In this document: positions 1 to 9,786 of the stretch, in pieces
How positions within the stretch are numbered: the stretch's first letter is position 1
Layout: every line of letters starts with the position of its first letter
From: Gilliamella sp. Occ3-1
GTDB taxonomy: Bacteria > Pseudomonadota > Gammaproteobacteria > Enterobacterales > Orbaceae
Assembly: GCF_001690655.1 (NCBI RefSeq)
Contig: NZ_LZHQ01000034.1
Coordinates: 124,001-188,000, forward strand
Reading direction: 5' to 3'
Length of the DNA: 64,000 nt
Translations under genes and position numbers: made by a program
Notes under the pieces: model-generated
What the model was told of the DNA's origin: nothing
The model's input: the letters and a program-made list of their open reading frames with translations, nothing else
Database searches by the model: none

Positions 1-290
1 CGTAATCCCCATTGTTGCAAAACACGGCTAACTGTTCTTTCTGAAACTGGATAGCCTGCATCTCTAACATCATGAAGCAGGCTTGGTGCAACCAAACGTG
101 CCTTATGGTACCAATACTACTTTTTGATATACTCGCTGAATTTGATGGATTTGTTGGGTCTTTTTAGCTAGGCTAAATAACCCGATGTACTGACACCAAG
201 TAATTGACACACCTTGATTATAGGATAGGCGGTTAAATAATTTTTAATAAATGAGACTTCTGTCCACTTTTTTGGCGAGAATCAGTTTAA
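1..290 (-). pseudogene. IS3-family transposase OrfB fragment
   Basis: Reading the minus strand from about 290 down to the window edge gives a broken frame with segments typical of the start of IS3 OrfB (DDE integrase-type transposase): VCQLLGVSTSGYL followed by LKRP, then VRDAGYPVSERTVSRVL. At least two stop codons interrupt it, just after SGYLA and after EYIKK, so it cannot make a full product. The catalytic core would lie beyond position 1 and is not visible. The family call rests on my recognition of the OrfB N-terminal pattern; no terminal repeat was found. Confidence 0.7.
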
Positions 291-300
291 TAGTATTATA

Positions 301-645
301 AAGGCGAATAAATCGCTTAATATTGGTTGATTATGCTACATCTCGACTCAAAGTTCGTATCACTTCTTTCATTTTTCCTATTAGTTTGTGGGGGGATGGC
401 CTCTTGAGTTTTGATTGATACGATAGTTATCATTTTTTTTAATAAATAGATTTCGCTAATTCTCAATTAATCACCAAACGGTAGAGACTCCTGAATATTT
501 TTCACAAAAAATATAACTTTAAAAGTGAACAGTTCTGTAAATAGCCTATAGCGATTACAAAGTTTACATAGAAATTTTGTTGCCTATTTTTAGGCTTTAT
601 GTTCAATGAAAATATATTATTCAATACTCATAAGGTCTTCCGGTG
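301..645. other. Intergenic stretch between two transposase relics
   Basis: This AT-rich stretch separates the IS3 fragment from the IS481-like fragment. I see no open frame with recognisable content, no terminal repeat and no convincing hairpin. It is probably decayed mobile-element DNA, but nothing in it can be assigned. Confidence 0.4.
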
Positions 646-990
646 TTATAAATGGAATACCCAAAATGGAGGTTTGGTATTGACATATAGCAGTTCGCCT
701 AGATAGCTCTTGTTATAGTCCTTAATTTGCCGCCTTAATTTATCTTTAATTAATTTATTAACTTTAACTAAATATTTAATTCCATAACTGATGGTTTTAT
801 AAAACGCATTTTTACTGGTTAAAGGGATAAATAAATTCAATCATGTTTTCTTTAACACGTTATAAATAGTCGAACCACTGACCATAAAAAGTTTAGCTAA
901 ACCGTTAACGATTATTTTTTATGATATAAACGCCATATATATTTCTTGTACGTGATACGGCGTTAGTTTTGTATTTTTACATATATTCAT
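646..990 (-). pseudogene. IS481-like transposase, 5' part only, decayed
   Basis: A minus-strand frame begins at the ATG at 990 (MNICKNTKLTPYHVQEIY), passes a TAA, continues with a helix-turn-helix stretch (LAKLFMVSGSTIYNVLKK), passes a TGA, and goes on through FIPLTSKNAFYKTISYGIKY to YNKSYLGELLYVNTK before a stop at 646. This order (short HTH, basic linker, then the start of a DDE core at the VNTK region) fits a compact IS481-like transposase of about 300 residues. Only about 110 codons remain and the catalytic residues are gone. A terminal inverted repeat lies just upstream at 1011-1037 and matches repeats near 36.4-36.8 kb, so the element belongs to a family present more than once here. Confidence 0.72.
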
Positions 991-1010
991 TATAATAGTT
1001 TCTTGAATTA

Positions 1011-1037
1011 CTGTAATCAAAGTGAGTCATTCCTATA
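1011..1037 (-). repeat. Terminal inverted repeat of the IS481-like element
   Basis: On the minus strand this reads TATAGGAATGACTCAC and continues to TTACAG, about 20 bases ahead of the transposase ATG. It matches the ends at 36388 and 36807 (consensus TGTAGGAATTACTCG, then GTTGTTTACGG) at roughly 20 of 27 positions. The sequence between repeat and start codon is also alike in the copies, which supports a common origin. Confidence 0.65.
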
Positions 1038-1155
1038 CCTCTTAAAATAAAACAGCTCACTATAGAGTAATTTTTCAATTATTGGCACTATATTTCATTA
1101 CGCATTATCGCTATAATCACTCCTTATATTGAAGAAACTAGGTAATTATACAAGT

Positions 1156-1596
1156 ATGGACTTTATAACACTCGAAATTCTACCTTTTTTAAAAAATCAT
1201 CTTTTACTTTCCTTAGGTTGGGTTGTACTGTTTATTGCAATCATTGTACTAACCATCAAATGTAAACTGTCTAAAGTTAAAATTATCAATAATGCTCAAG
1301 CAATCCATATGATTAATAAGCAAGATGCAGTTATTATTGATACTCGCTCTGCTGATAGTTTTAAAAAAGGGCATATAACAGATTCTCACAATATTTTGCC
1401 TACCGATATTAAAAATGCAAGTGCAAAAGCAATTGAAAAATTTAAAGAAAATATTGTTATTTTAATTGATGAGAATGGTTTATCATCAACGAGTATAGGT
1501 GAAATACTTGTCAAACAAGGTTTTTCAAATGTCTTTGTATTAAAAGACGGCATTACTGGATGGAACAGCGAGAATTTACCATTAGTTAAAAAATAA
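1156..1596 (+). CDS. yibN: Membrane-anchored rhodanese-like protein YibN, active-site Cys absent
   Basis: The protein has one N-terminal membrane segment (about residues 13-34) and a cytoplasmic rhodanese-like domain. The pattern KVKIINNAQAIHMINKQDAV, the DTR box and the C-terminal GWNSENLPLVKK match enterobacterial YibN. The frame can begin at a TTG at 1129, but the ATG at 1156 (MDFITLEIL) fits the family start and has an AGG upstream. In the loop that should carry the catalytic cysteine the sequence is IDENGLSSTSIG, with no cysteine, so sulfurtransferase activity is unlikely. secB follows after 24 bases. In E. coli grxC lies between yibN and secB; it is missing here. Confidence 0.88.
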   Translation: MDFITLEILPFLKNHLLLSLGWVVLFIAIIVLTIKCKLSKVKIINNAQAIHMINKQDAVIIDTRSADSFKKGHITDSHNILPTDIKNASAKAIEKFKENIVILIDENGLSSTSIGEILVKQGFSNVFVLKDGITGWNSENLPLVKK

Positions 1597-1620
1597 TATT
1601 ATAAAAAATAAGGTTTTATC

Positions 1621-2097
1621 ATGACAGAACAAAACAATACACAACAATCAGAAACACAATTTGGAATTCAACGTATTTATACTAAAGATGTTTCATTCGA
1701 AACTAACAATGTTCCAGAAGTTTTTACTAAACAATGGCAACCAGAGTTGAATCTTGAATTAAACTCATCTTCACAAGTTTTAAGTGAAAATGTATATGAA
1801 GTTGCGCTTCGTGTCACTGTAACAGTAAAACAACAAAACGAAGTTGTGTATATCTGCGAAGTTACCCAAGCAGGTATTTTTTCACTTATCGGATTTGACG
1901 AAGGCCAAATTCAACATTGTGTTGGTGCTTATTGCCCAAATATTTTGTTCCCTTATGCTCGTGAAGTAATTTCAAGTTTAGTGAATAAAGGCTCATTCCC
2001 ACAAGTGAATTTAGAGCCAGTAAATTTTGAAGCACTATTTATGAAATATATTCAGCAACAACAAGCTGAGACAGAATTAAAAGAAACACTACAATAG
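1621..2097 (+). CDS. secB: Protein-export chaperone SecB
   Basis: SecB is a cytosolic tetrameric chaperone that holds precursor proteins unfolded and hands them to SecA. The 158-residue product has the family length. It shows the family core ([12 protein letters not shown], then [11 protein letters not shown] and [16 protein letters not shown]) and the conserved C-terminal segment [18 protein letters not shown] poly-polar N-terminus of about 12 residues precedes the fold. The start ATG has AAGG upstream. It sits between yibN and gpsA as in enterobacteria, probably as one operon, and its partner secA is also in this window at 33.1 kb. Confidence 0.97.
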   Translation: MTEQNNTQQSETQFGIQRIYTKDVSFETNNVPEVFTKQWQPELNLELNSSSQVLSENVYEVALRVTVTVKQQNEVVYICEVTQAGIFSLIGFDEGQIQHCVGAYCPNILFPYAREVISSLVNKGSFPQVNLEPVNFEALFMKYIQQQQAETELKETLQ

Positions 2098-2140
2098 TTG
2101 TTTTATTGGAATTAACCGAAAATAAATTTATTAGGTAATT

Positions 2141-3154
2141 ATGAAAAAAAATGCTGCAGTAACAGTAATTGGAGCAGGATCTTATGGGACATCTTTAGCT
2201 ATTTTACTGGCGCGAAATGGTCATTCAACTTTGTTATGGGGACACAATCCCGATAAAATGATCATTTTGCAGCATGATAGGCAAAACAAACAGTTTCTAC
2301 CGAATATTCCTTTCCCAGATCTGTTACAAATTGAAACCGATCTAAAAACGGCAGTTTCAGCAGCACCAATTTTACTTATTGTGGTGCCAAGTCACGCTTT
2401 TGCAAGTATTTTGACTCAAATTAAACCTTTTTTATGCCAAGATACAAAAATTGTCTGGGCTACAAAAGGGCTTGAAGTTGATACTGGTCGATTATTACAA
2501 AATGTTGCGAAAGAGATTTTGGGCGATAAGATTCCATTAGCGGTGATTTCTGGCCCAACTTTTGCTAAAGAAGTCGCATCTGGATTACCAACGGCAGTAA
2601 CTGTAGCTTCAACTGATGAACATTTTTTAAATCAACTGCAAACTTTATTCCATTGTAGCAAAAGCTTTCGTGTTTATAGCAGCAAAGATTTTATTGGGGT
2701 ACAGCTTGGTGGTGCAATCAAAAATGTTATCGCTATTGGTGCAGGATTATCTGATGGTCTTGGTTTTGGAGCCAATGCTAGAACAGCACTAATTACACGT
2801 GGACTTGCCGAAATGATGCGTTTAGGTGAAGCATTAGGCGCAGTTCCAGCAACCTTTATGGGAATGGCAGGACTAGGTGATTTGGTTTTAACTTGTACCG
2901 ATAATCAATCCCGCAATCGCCGTTTTGGAATGTTACTGGGTCAAAATAAATCCATTCAAGAAGCTCAAGATGCTATTGCCCAAGTTATTGAGGGGCTCAA
3001 TAATACAAAAGAAGTCTGGTTATTAGCCCAGAAATATCATGTGGATATGCCAATCACTGAACAAATTTATCAAGTCCTTTATGAGCATAAAGACCCAAAA
3101 CAAGCAGCGATGGCTTTACTTAGACGTTCACAAAAAGAAGAATTAAAAAGCTAG
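2141..3154 (+). CDS. gpsA: Glycerol-3-phosphate dehydrogenase [NAD(P)+]
   Basis: GpsA reduces dihydroxyacetone phosphate to sn-glycerol 3-phosphate for phospholipid synthesis in the cytosol. The 337-residue protein begins with a Rossmann dinucleotide fold ([16 protein letters not shown], residues 9-24), contains the ATKGLE and [11 protein letters not shown] signatures and has the catalytic lysine in [15 protein letters not shown] near residue 194. It starts 43 bases after secB with an AGG upstream. The usual downstream neighbour cysE is absent; a convergent ornithine-cyclodeaminase-type gene follows instead. Confidence 0.97.
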   Translation: MKKNAAVTVIGAGSYGTSLAILLARNGHSTLLWGHNPDKMIILQHDRQNKQFLPNIPFPDLLQIETDLKTAVSAAPILLIVVPSHAFASILTQIKPFLCQDTKIVWATKGLEVDTGRLLQNVAKEILGDKIPLAVISGPTFAKEVASGLPTAVTVASTDEHFLNQLQTLFHCSKSFRVYSSKDFIGVQLGGAIKNVIAIGAGLSDGLGFGANARTALITRGLAEMMRLGEALGAVPATFMGMAGLGDLVLTCTDNQSRNRRFGMLLGQNKSIQEAQDAIAQVIEGLNNTKEVWLLAQKYHVDMPITEQIYQVLYEHKDPKQAAMALLRRSQKEELKS

Positions 3155-3195
3155 TTTTTACACTCAAACACCTATTTATCAAAAACTTTTTGACA
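3155..3195 (+). repeat. Dispersed intergenic repeat, copy A
   Basis: One of five copies of a roughly 40-bp sequence with the conserved blocks ACTCAAACAC and ACTTTTTGACA. It starts directly after the gpsA stop codon, between two convergent genes. The other copies are at 23547, 37359, 56809 and 60750. It has no strong internal fold, so it does not look like a simple terminator. Confidence 0.6.
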
Positions 3196-3224
3196 AAAAA
3201 TCATACGAACTTGATATCTAAGTA

Positions 3225-4199
3225 TTACAAAAACGTACCAATTCCTTTTTCTTTTGCTTTAAGATAGATATCATAGCCAATATACACGTCTAATACGGCT
3301 GTACCAACAGTTTTAAACAGCGTAACTTGCTGATCATTTAGACGGCATTGGGTTGGATCTATCACTAAATCTCCTAACTCTAAAAAATCATCTTCTGATA
3401 CCAATTTTTGTTTAATTGGATCAATAATATCACCTGCTTCAGCAAATACGCCTTCTTTAGTATCAACTACCCGAATATTAGCCTTTTCAACTACACATTC
3501 AGGAATTTCATGCATTAATGGTGTATAAGCACCTACACCATTAATGTGCGTGCCAAGTTTTACTTTTTCGCCATTAAATGTCACAACTTTTGACGTTGTA
3601 ACCGAAGTAATGATATCGGCTTGGCTAATGTCTTCATCCAAATTTTGTGAAAAATAAAGATTAGTAGAAAAATGAGCAAAACGATGTTTCATCTCTTCTG
3701 TAAATTGTTTCGCTTTTTGTGTATCAATATCAAAAATAGCGACGTCAGTAAGCGAACGAACAGTTAACATTGCCTCTAGTTGAGATACTGCTTGCCCACC
3801 TGTACCTATCAACACTGCTCGACTAGCATTTTTACGAGCTAGCAAATCGCTTGCAGCACCTTGAACGGCTCCCGTACGAAGCTGAGTAACAAAAGTGCCA
3901 TCTAACATAGCACAGACTTCACCTGTTTGCGGATCTAATATTAAAACTTGAGCTGGTACTGATGGTTTACCCAATTTAGGATTGTCAGGAAATACCGAAA
4001 CAATTTTTATACCCACAATATCGCTACCTTTAATATGTGCGGGCATAAACAAGCATTGCCCCTTTTGCATATCAAAATTTATTCGTAACGGCACATCACT
4101 GTTTCCTTGACTATAGATTTTCAAAGCTTGTTTATCTGCAGCTATCGCATCTTTCATAGTATAAAATCTTTCAATATCATTGGCCGTTAAAATAAGCAT
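3225..4199 (-). CDS. Ornithine cyclodeaminase / mu-crystallin family protein
   Basis: The 324-residue protein belongs to the ornithine cyclodeaminase/mu-crystallin family. It has the N-terminal PLRINFDM and FMPAHI strands, the LDGTFVTQLRTGAV segment typical of the family, and a Rossmann nucleotide site VLIGTGGQAVSQLEA near residues 129-143 followed by an acidic residue in IFDID. Members include ornithine cyclodeaminase, alanine dehydrogenase, pyrroline-2-carboxylate or ketimine reductases and SbnB-type synthases, so the substrate cannot be fixed from sequence alone. It is a single gene, convergent with gpsA and divergent from aas, with no biosynthetic partners beside it. Confidence 0.85.
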   Translation of the reverse strand: MLILTANDIERFYTMKDAIAADKQALKIYSQGNSDVPLRINFDMQKGQCLFMPAHIKGSDIVGIKIVSVFPDNPKLGKPSVPAQVLILDPQTGEVCAMLDGTFVTQLRTGAVQGAASDLLARKNASRAVLIGTGGQAVSQLEAMLTVRSLTDVAIFDIDTQKAKQFTEEMKHRFAHFSTNLYFSQNLDEDISQADIITSVTTSKVVTFNGEKVKLGTHINGVGAYTPLMHEIPECVVEKANIRVVDTKEGVFAEAGDIIDPIKQKLVSEDDFLELGDLVIDPTQCRLNDQQVTLFKTVGTAVLDVYIGYDIYLKAKEKGIGTFL

Positions 4200-4361
4200 A
4201 TTAATTCCTTATTGATTTTCTATGTTTATTTAGATTTTTAGTATCTATTATCTATTTTTTTAATCAAGATTCATTGTCAATTAAACCATAAAAAGCTGTC
4301 TTATATAACAAAAATTAAGAAAAAACACAGTTCTTGTTTATTCTGTATATTTTCACTATTA

Positions 4362-4388
4362 TTACGCCGTGTAATTTTTCACGGTAAT
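4362..4388. other. Imperfect inverted repeat in the aas leader
   Basis: The arms ATTACGCCGTG and CACGGTAAT are complementary apart from one bulged G, with a short AT-rich loop. The repeat ends about 12 bases before the aas ATG, so it could either act at the promoter or fold near the ribosome binding site. No function can be assigned. Confidence 0.35.
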
Positions 4389-4399
4389 TGAGAAATCAG

Positions 4400-6541
4400 A
4401 TGTTATTTAAAATATTAAAATTTTTCTTAAAGATTTTATTCCAAGTTAAAATTAATGGTGATCTAGAAAATTTAAAACAAGACAGAATTATTATTACACC
4501 TAACCATGTATCTTTCCTTGATGGTATTTTAATTGGTGTGTTTTTGCCAGTAAGAACGGTCTTTGCTATTTATCCTAGCTATATTAATCATTGGTTAGTC
4601 CGTTTAGCAAAACGCTATGTTGATTTTGTGCCAATGGATCCACTTAGTCCAATGGCAATAAAGCGATTAGTTAGAGAAGTTGAAAAAGGTAGGCCGATAG
4701 TGATATTTCCTGAAGGAAGAATTACTGTAACAGGCTCATTAATGAAAATTTATGATGGCGCTGCTTTTGTTGCTGCTCGTTCTCAGTCCGCAATTGTACC
4801 AGTTTGGATCGAGGGCGCTGAATTTACATTAACTAGTCGTTTAAAAGGATTATTTAAACGTCGTTTATTTCCTAAAATAACCATTCATGTACTTAAACCG
4901 ACATCTATAAAAATGCCTGATGCGCTTAACTCTAATGAAAAACGTTATATTGCAGGTGAAAAACTTCATCAAATTATGATGAATGCACGCATGGCAAGTC
5001 GTCCAAAGTTAACTCTATTTGAAGCACTATTGGAAGCACAAGTCCGCTATGGTGTAAAATCAAGAATGGTGCAAGACCCTACAACTAACGAAGCATCTTA
5101 TCGTAATTTGTTAAAACAAATTATAGGGATTAGCCGTATTATTGCTAAAATCACTAAGAATAAAGAGCGTGTAGGAGTTTTATTACCTAATGCAACCATT
5201 ACTGTTGCGACAATTTTTGGCCTATCAGTTAAAAATCGAATTCCTGCGATGCTAAATTATACCGCCGGAACCAAAGGTCTTACTTGTGCAGTTAAAGCCA
5301 CTGAAATTAAAATTATTATTACTTCGCGCAAATTTATTAAAAAGGGAAAATTAGATTATCTTCTTGAAGAAATAAAAAATGTTAAATGGTGTTTCCTTGA
5401 AGATCTACGTAATAGTTTAAATTTTAAAGATAAACTTTATGTCGCAGTTCATCAATATATTCCTCGTTTAGTTAAACGCCCCCAATCAAGTGATGACGAA
5501 GCACTAGTACTATTCACCTCGGGCTCAGAGGGTAATCCTAAAGGTGTTGTCCATAGCCATGCTAGCTTACTTGCAAATGTTGAACAAATTCGAACCGTTA
5601 TTGATCCAACGCCAGCCGATCGATTTATGTCAGCACTACCATTATTCCATGCTTTTGGTATTACAGCAGGATTATTTCTACCACTATTTTCTGGTAGTCG
5701 TACATTTTTATATCCAAATCCATTACATTATCGGATGGTACCTGAAATTATTTATGATCAAGATTGTACGGTTTTATTTGGTACGCCAACTTTCTTAGCA
5801 AACTATGCCATTTACGCACACCCATATGATTTTATGCGTTTACGCTATGTTGTTGCTGGAGCAGAAAAATTATCAGACATAGTGCGCGAACAGTGGAGAG
5901 ACAAATATGGTATACGTATTTTAGAAGGTTATGGCGTTACTGAGTGTGCGCCAGCTGTGGCTCTGAATGTTCCTATGGCGTTTAAAACAGGTACAGTAGG
6001 TCGATTATTGCCAGGCATGGTATCAAGATTAATTCACATTCCTGGCATTACCGATGGAGGTCAATTGCAAGTCAAAGGACCTAATGTGATGAAAGGCTAT
6101 TTACGGGTGGAAAATCCGGGCAAACTTGAAGAACCAGTAGCAGTTGATGAAAATGGACAAGCCGAAAAAGGTTGGTATGATACCGGCGATATCGTTGCTA
6201 TTGATAGTGAGGGGTTTGTAACAATTAAAGGACGTTTAAAGCGATTTGCCAAAATTGCTGGAGAAATGGTTTCATTAGAAAGTGTAGAATCCTTAGCAAA
6301 AAAAGTCGATTCTGATGCAATGCACGGCGCAACAGTTAAAGCCGATGCGAATAAAGGTGAAGCAATTGTTTTATTTACTACCTCGACAAATTTAAATCGA
6401 GAGCAGCTTAATCAGGCATCTCAAGAATTGGGCATTCCAGCATTAGCTATTCCGCGTGATATTCGTATAGTTAAAGAGTTGCCGCTACTCGGTACGGGGA
6501 AAATTGATTTTATTACCTTACGCAAAATGGCTGACGAATAA
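4400..6541 (+). CDS. aas: Bifunctional acyltransferase / acyl-ACP synthetase Aas
   Basis: Aas recycles lysophosphatidylethanolamine at the inner membrane: the synthetase half charges ACP with a fatty acid and the acyltransferase half moves it to 2-acyl-glycerophosphoethanolamine. The 713-residue product has a PlsC-type domain first, with the HVSFLD motif near residues 35-40 and FPEGR near 104. An AMP-binding domain follows, with [17 protein letters not shown] near 371 and the later YDTGD and [15 protein letters not shown] motifs. Length and order match E. coli Aas. The ATG at 4400 (MLFKILKFF) is preferred over an in-frame TTG at 4388 because it matches the family N-terminus. lplT starts 15 bases downstream. 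Confidence 0.96.
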   Translation: MLFKILKFFLKILFQVKINGDLENLKQDRIIITPNHVSFLDGILIGVFLPVRTVFAIYPSYINHWLVRLAKRYVDFVPMDPLSPMAIKRLVREVEKGRPIVIFPEGRITVTGSLMKIYDGAAFVAARSQSAIVPVWIEGAEFTLTSRLKGLFKRRLFPKITIHVLKPTSIKMPDALNSNEKRYIAGEKLHQIMMNARMASRPKLTLFEALLEAQVRYGVKSRMVQDPTTNEASYRNLLKQIIGISRIIAKITKNKERVGVLLPNATITVATIFGLSVKNRIPAMLNYTAGTKGLTCAVKATEIKIIITSRKFIKKGKLDYLLEEIKNVKWCFLEDLRNSLNFKDKLYVAVHQYIPRLVKRPQSSDDEALVLFTSGSEGNPKGVVHSHASLLANVEQIRTVIDPTPADRFMSALPLFHAFGITAGLFLPLFSGSRTFLYPNPLHYRMVPEIIYDQDCTVLFGTPTFLANYAIYAHPYDFMRLRYVVAGAEKLSDIVREQWRDKYGIRILEGYGVTECAPAVALNVPMAFKTGTVGRLLPGMVSRLIHIPGITDGGQLQVKGPNVMKGYLRVENPGKLEEPVAVDENGQAEKGWYDTGDIVAIDSEGFVTIKGRLKRFAKIAGEMVSLESVESLAKKVDSDAMHGATVKADANKGEAIVLFTTSTNLNREQLNQASQELGIPALAIPRDIRIVKELPLLGTGKIDFITLRKMADE

Positions 6542-6556
6542 GCCAGAGGATGCTAC

Positions 6557-7744
6557 ATGAAGCAACATTCACTGTTAAACAAAGGCATGGTTACAACCAT
6601 GCTGGCGCAATTCTTTTCAGCATTTGCCGATAACGCAATCTTTTTTGCTATCTTAGCTTTCATAAAAAATTTACATTATCCAGCATGGAGTCAATCGGTA
6701 TTACAGATTAGTTTTGTAGTTCCGTTTATCATTCTTTGCCCTTTTGTTGGTCAAATTGCTGACAGCATATCAAAAGGTAAGGCAATGATGATTTCAAATA
6801 GTATAAAATTACTGGGCGCTAGTTGTATCTGTTTAAACATTAATCCTTTTGTAGGCTATTTTTTAATTGGAGTAGGCGCTGCAGCATACTCCCCTGCTAA
6901 ATATGGAATTTTAGGTGAACTTACTACAGGTGATAATTTGGTTAAAGCAAATGGGTTAATAGAAGCATCAACCATTGCAGCTATTTTACTTGGTTCACTA
7001 GCAGGTGGTCATATTGCCGATTTTAATGTAGGTGCTTCCTTACTTGCTTGCGTATTAATGTATGGACTGGCACTTATTACTAACTTTTTTATTCCTAAAT
7101 TACCTGCTGCACGACAGAATATTTCATGGCAATTTATAGGCATGCTAAAAGATTTTGTTAATATAATTAAAATTATCTTCACCAATAAACAGAACGTATT
7201 TGCATTTTTAGGTACTAGTTTGTTTTGGGGAGCTGGAATTACTTTACGTTTGCTGTTAATTAGCTGGGTTCCTGATGTATTAAACATTCATGACAATGCA
7301 ACGCCAACAGACCTGTATGCAATAGTTGCTATCGGCATTGTTATTGGTGCAGGCCTAGCTAGTACATTTATTTCAATTAACAACACTTTACGTTGTATTC
7401 CTGCTGGTATAATGATGGGCATAGCGGTAATTGCCTTCACTTTGCAAAGCAACATAATTTTGTCTTATATTTTACTCATTGTTATCGGAGCATTAGGTGG
7501 CTTCTTTTTGGTACCATTAAATGCTTTTATTCAAAAAACTGGTAAAGATTTAGTTGGTGCCGGCGGTGTTATTTCGGTACAAAACCTAAGTGAATACTTA
7601 GCGATGATGATAATGTTAGGGCTTTATACGTTAGCCGTTGCTTTAAATTTATCAGTTACTGCTATCGGTGTTTGTTTTGGGAGTTTATTTGCTTTAGTTA
7701 TATTTTTATTATGGTTAGGATTAAAAAATAATGAATCACATTAA
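6557..7744 (+). CDS. lplT: Lysophospholipid transporter LplT
   Basis: LplT is an inner-membrane MFS flippase that brings lysophospholipids to the inner leaflet, where Aas reacylates them. The 395-residue protein has about 12 hydrophobic segments and the family start [20 protein letters not shown], with the early loop [16 protein letters not shown]. It directly follows aas, the partner with which it works and is often fused or co-transcribed. Its last codons overlap the murQ start by 14 bases, which suggests coupled translation of the third gene. Confidence 0.95.
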   Translation: MKQHSLLNKGMVTTMLAQFFSAFADNAIFFAILAFIKNLHYPAWSQSVLQISFVVPFIILCPFVGQIADSISKGKAMMISNSIKLLGASCICLNINPFVGYFLIGVGAAAYSPAKYGILGELTTGDNLVKANGLIEASTIAAILLGSLAGGHIADFNVGASLLACVLMYGLALITNFFIPKLPAARQNISWQFIGMLKDFVNIIKIIFTNKQNVFAFLGTSLFWGAGITLRLLLISWVPDVLNIHDNATPTDLYAIVAIGIVIGAGLASTFISINNTLRCIPAGIMMGIAVIAFTLQSNIILSYILLIVIGALGGFFLVPLNAFIQKTGKDLVGAGGVISVQNLSEYLAMMIMLGLYTLAVALNLSVTAIGVCFGSLFALVIFLLWLGLKNNESH

Positions 7745-8627
7745 TCTATCAGCAATGCTAACAGAAAATCGTAATCCAAATAGCGAAAAAATAGATAACT
7801 GTTCAACATTAGAAATGCTACAAATTATCAATAATGAAGATAAAAAAGTCGCATTGGCTATTGAAAAAGAATTACCCAATATCGCAAAAGCCGTTGATGC
7901 AATTAGTTTGACATTGTCAAATCAAGGTAGACTAATCTATATAGGGGCTGGCACTTCAGGCCGATTAGGTATTTTAGATGCAAGTGAATGTCCACCAACT
8001 TATGGCACATCACCAGAACAAGTTATTGGCTTAATTGCTGGAGGAAAAACAGCTATTTTTAAGGCAATTGAAAACGCCGAAGATAACCCAGAATTGGCAA
8101 TTACTGACTTAAAAAACATTAATTTTAACTCAAATGACGTTTTAGTTGGCATTGCAGCTAGTGGACGCACACCTTATGTAATAGGTGCTATGCAATATGC
8201 TAAATCAATTGGAGCAATAGTGATCAGCTTATGCTGTAACCCATCAGCACCAATGATTAATTTAGCCAATATTGCTATTACACCAATTGTTGGTGCAGAA
8301 GTAATTACAGGCTCCTCCAGAATGAAAGCAGGTACAGCACAAAAATTAGTCCTCAACATGTTAACTACTGCCAGCATGATAAAAATCGGCAAAGTCTATA
8401 GTAATTTAATGGTTGACGTACAAGCTACCAACGCAAAACTTGTTGAACGACAAATATCCATTGTTATGCAGGCTACCGATTGCAGTCGAGAAAAAGCCAT
8501 TGCCGCATTAACCGAAAGTAATAAGCATTGTAAAACTGCTATTTTGATGATTCTTTCAAGTTTAAATGCAGAGCAAGCCAGACTGAAACTAAAAAAAGAA
8601 AATGGTTTTATTCGTCAAATACTATAA
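7731..8627 (+). CDS. murQ: N-acetylmuramic acid 6-phosphate etherase
   Basis: MurQ removes the lactyl ether from MurNAc 6-phosphate, giving GlcNAc 6-phosphate and D-lactate in cell-wall recycling. The 298 residues equal the E. coli length. The SIS (sugar isomerase) fold is shown by [20 protein letters not shown] (about residues 70-89), by [11 protein letters not shown] and by [19 protein letters not shown]. The gene overlaps lplT by 14 bases and is likely co-transcribed with aas-lplT. The MurNAc transporter murP and the regulator murR are not beside it; a mannose-class PTS operon follows after 164 bases. Confidence 0.95.
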   Translation: MNHINLSAMLTENRNPNSEKIDNCSTLEMLQIINNEDKKVALAIEKELPNIAKAVDAISLTLSNQGRLIYIGAGTSGRLGILDASECPPTYGTSPEQVIGLIAGGKTAIFKAIENAEDNPELAITDLKNINFNSNDVLVGIAASGRTPYVIGAMQYAKSIGAIVISLCCNPSAPMINLANIAITPIVGAEVITGSSRMKAGTAQKLVLNMLTTASMIKIGKVYSNLMVDVQATNAKLVERQISIVMQATDCSREKAIAALTESNKHCKTAILMILSSLNAEQARLKLKKENGFIRQIL

Positions 8628-8791
8628 CATAAACTAATTTTACTATTAATAAATAATAGAAAATTTGAGTTTTTTATCAAAACGTGAGAGCTACATGGTT
8701 AGCTACTTAGTTTGCTCTATAAAATAATAAGGTAATTTTATTTTACATACTTTATATTATGCAATTAATATAAAAATTAGGAGGTCGTTAT

Positions 8792-9766
8792 ATGGTTGGA
8801 ATTATCCTAGCAACTCATGGCGAGTTTGCGGAAGGTATTCTACAATCAGGATCAATGATATTTGGAGAACAAGAAAATGTTAAAGCTGTTACCTTGCATC
8901 CAAGCGATAGTCCTGAAAGTTTAAAAGAACGAATGCTTGAAGCGATTGCAACATTTGCTAATCAAGAAGAAATCCTGTTTTTAGTTGATTTATGGGGAGG
9001 GACACCATTTAATCAGGCTAACAATTTATGTGGTGAACATAGTAATTGGGCTATTGTTGCTGGTTTAAATTTACCAATGTTAATTGAAGCCTATTCTTCT
9101 CGTTTTTCAATGGAAACGGCTAAAGAAATTGCTGCCTCAATTATTGAACCAAGCAAAGAAGGTGTTCAAACAACAGTCGAAATACCAACACAATTTTCTG
9201 CCTCTACTAAAAACGCAAATACTATCCCCGATGGAACAGTACTTGGTGATGGTAAAATGAAAATTGTGTTAGCTCGTGTTGACTCACGCCTATTACATGG
9301 GCAAGTGGCGACAGCATGGACAAAATCAACCAATCCTAACCGTATTATTGTTGTTTCTGACTCGGTTGCAAAAGATGAATTAAGAAAAAAACTCATCCAA
9401 GAAGCAGCACCTCCTGGTGTAAAAGCAAATGTTGTTCCAGTTAAAAAAATTATTGAAGTTTCACGCGATCCTCGTTTTGGTAATACCAAAGCCCTACTTC
9501 TATTTGAAAACCCACAAGATGTGCTACGAACCATAGAAGGCGGTGTTGATATCAATGAACTTAATATTGGTTCGATGGCCCATTCCGTAGGAAAGGTTAT
9601 GGTTAATAAAGTGCTGTCAATGAATGCTAATGATGTTGATACATTTGAAAAATTAAAAGCAAAAAATGTGAAACTTGATGTTCGCAAAGTGCCTAATGAC
9701 TCTAGCAGTAATATGGACGAATTATTGAAAAAAGCGAAAGAAGAATTGGCGCAACAAAAGAATTAG
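8792..9766 (+). CDS. manX: PTS mannose-family EIIAB component (Firmicutes-like)
   Basis: This cytosolic protein carries phosphate from HPr to the incoming sugar through two domains. The EIIA domain (residues 1-135) has its phospho-histidine at His9 in ILATHGEFAEG; a Pro/Thr-rich linker follows; the EIIB domain (about 150-324) has its phospho-histidine at His169 in DSRLLHGQVATAW. The N-terminal stretch and ILFLVDLWGGTPFNQ look like lactobacillal/enterococcal ManL more than E. coli ManX as I recall it (HGWAAEQ, LVDTWGGSPFN). A strong AGGAGG precedes the ATG. It leads a set with EIIC and EIID. Confidence 0.93.
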   Translation: MVGIILATHGEFAEGILQSGSMIFGEQENVKAVTLHPSDSPESLKERMLEAIATFANQEEILFLVDLWGGTPFNQANNLCGEHSNWAIVAGLNLPMLIEAYSSRFSMETAKEIAASIIEPSKEGVQTTVEIPTQFSASTKNANTIPDGTVLGDGKMKIVLARVDSRLLHGQVATAWTKSTNPNRIIVVSDSVAKDELRKKLIQEAAPPGVKANVVPVKKIIEVSRDPRFGNTKALLLFENPQDVLRTIEGGVDINELNIGSMAHSVGKVMVNKVLSMNANDVDTFEKLKAKNVKLDVRKVPNDSSSNMDELLKKAKEELAQQKN

Positions 9767-9786
9767 TTTATTTAAGGGGTTATATT

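Noticed and set aside
8640..8790. Possible promoter elements (TTTACA and TAATAT 18 bases apart) ahead of the mannose PTS operon
   Set aside because: The start they predict leaves only a few bases before the AGGAGG, so the leader would be too short. No sigma-54 motif of the ManR type was found either.
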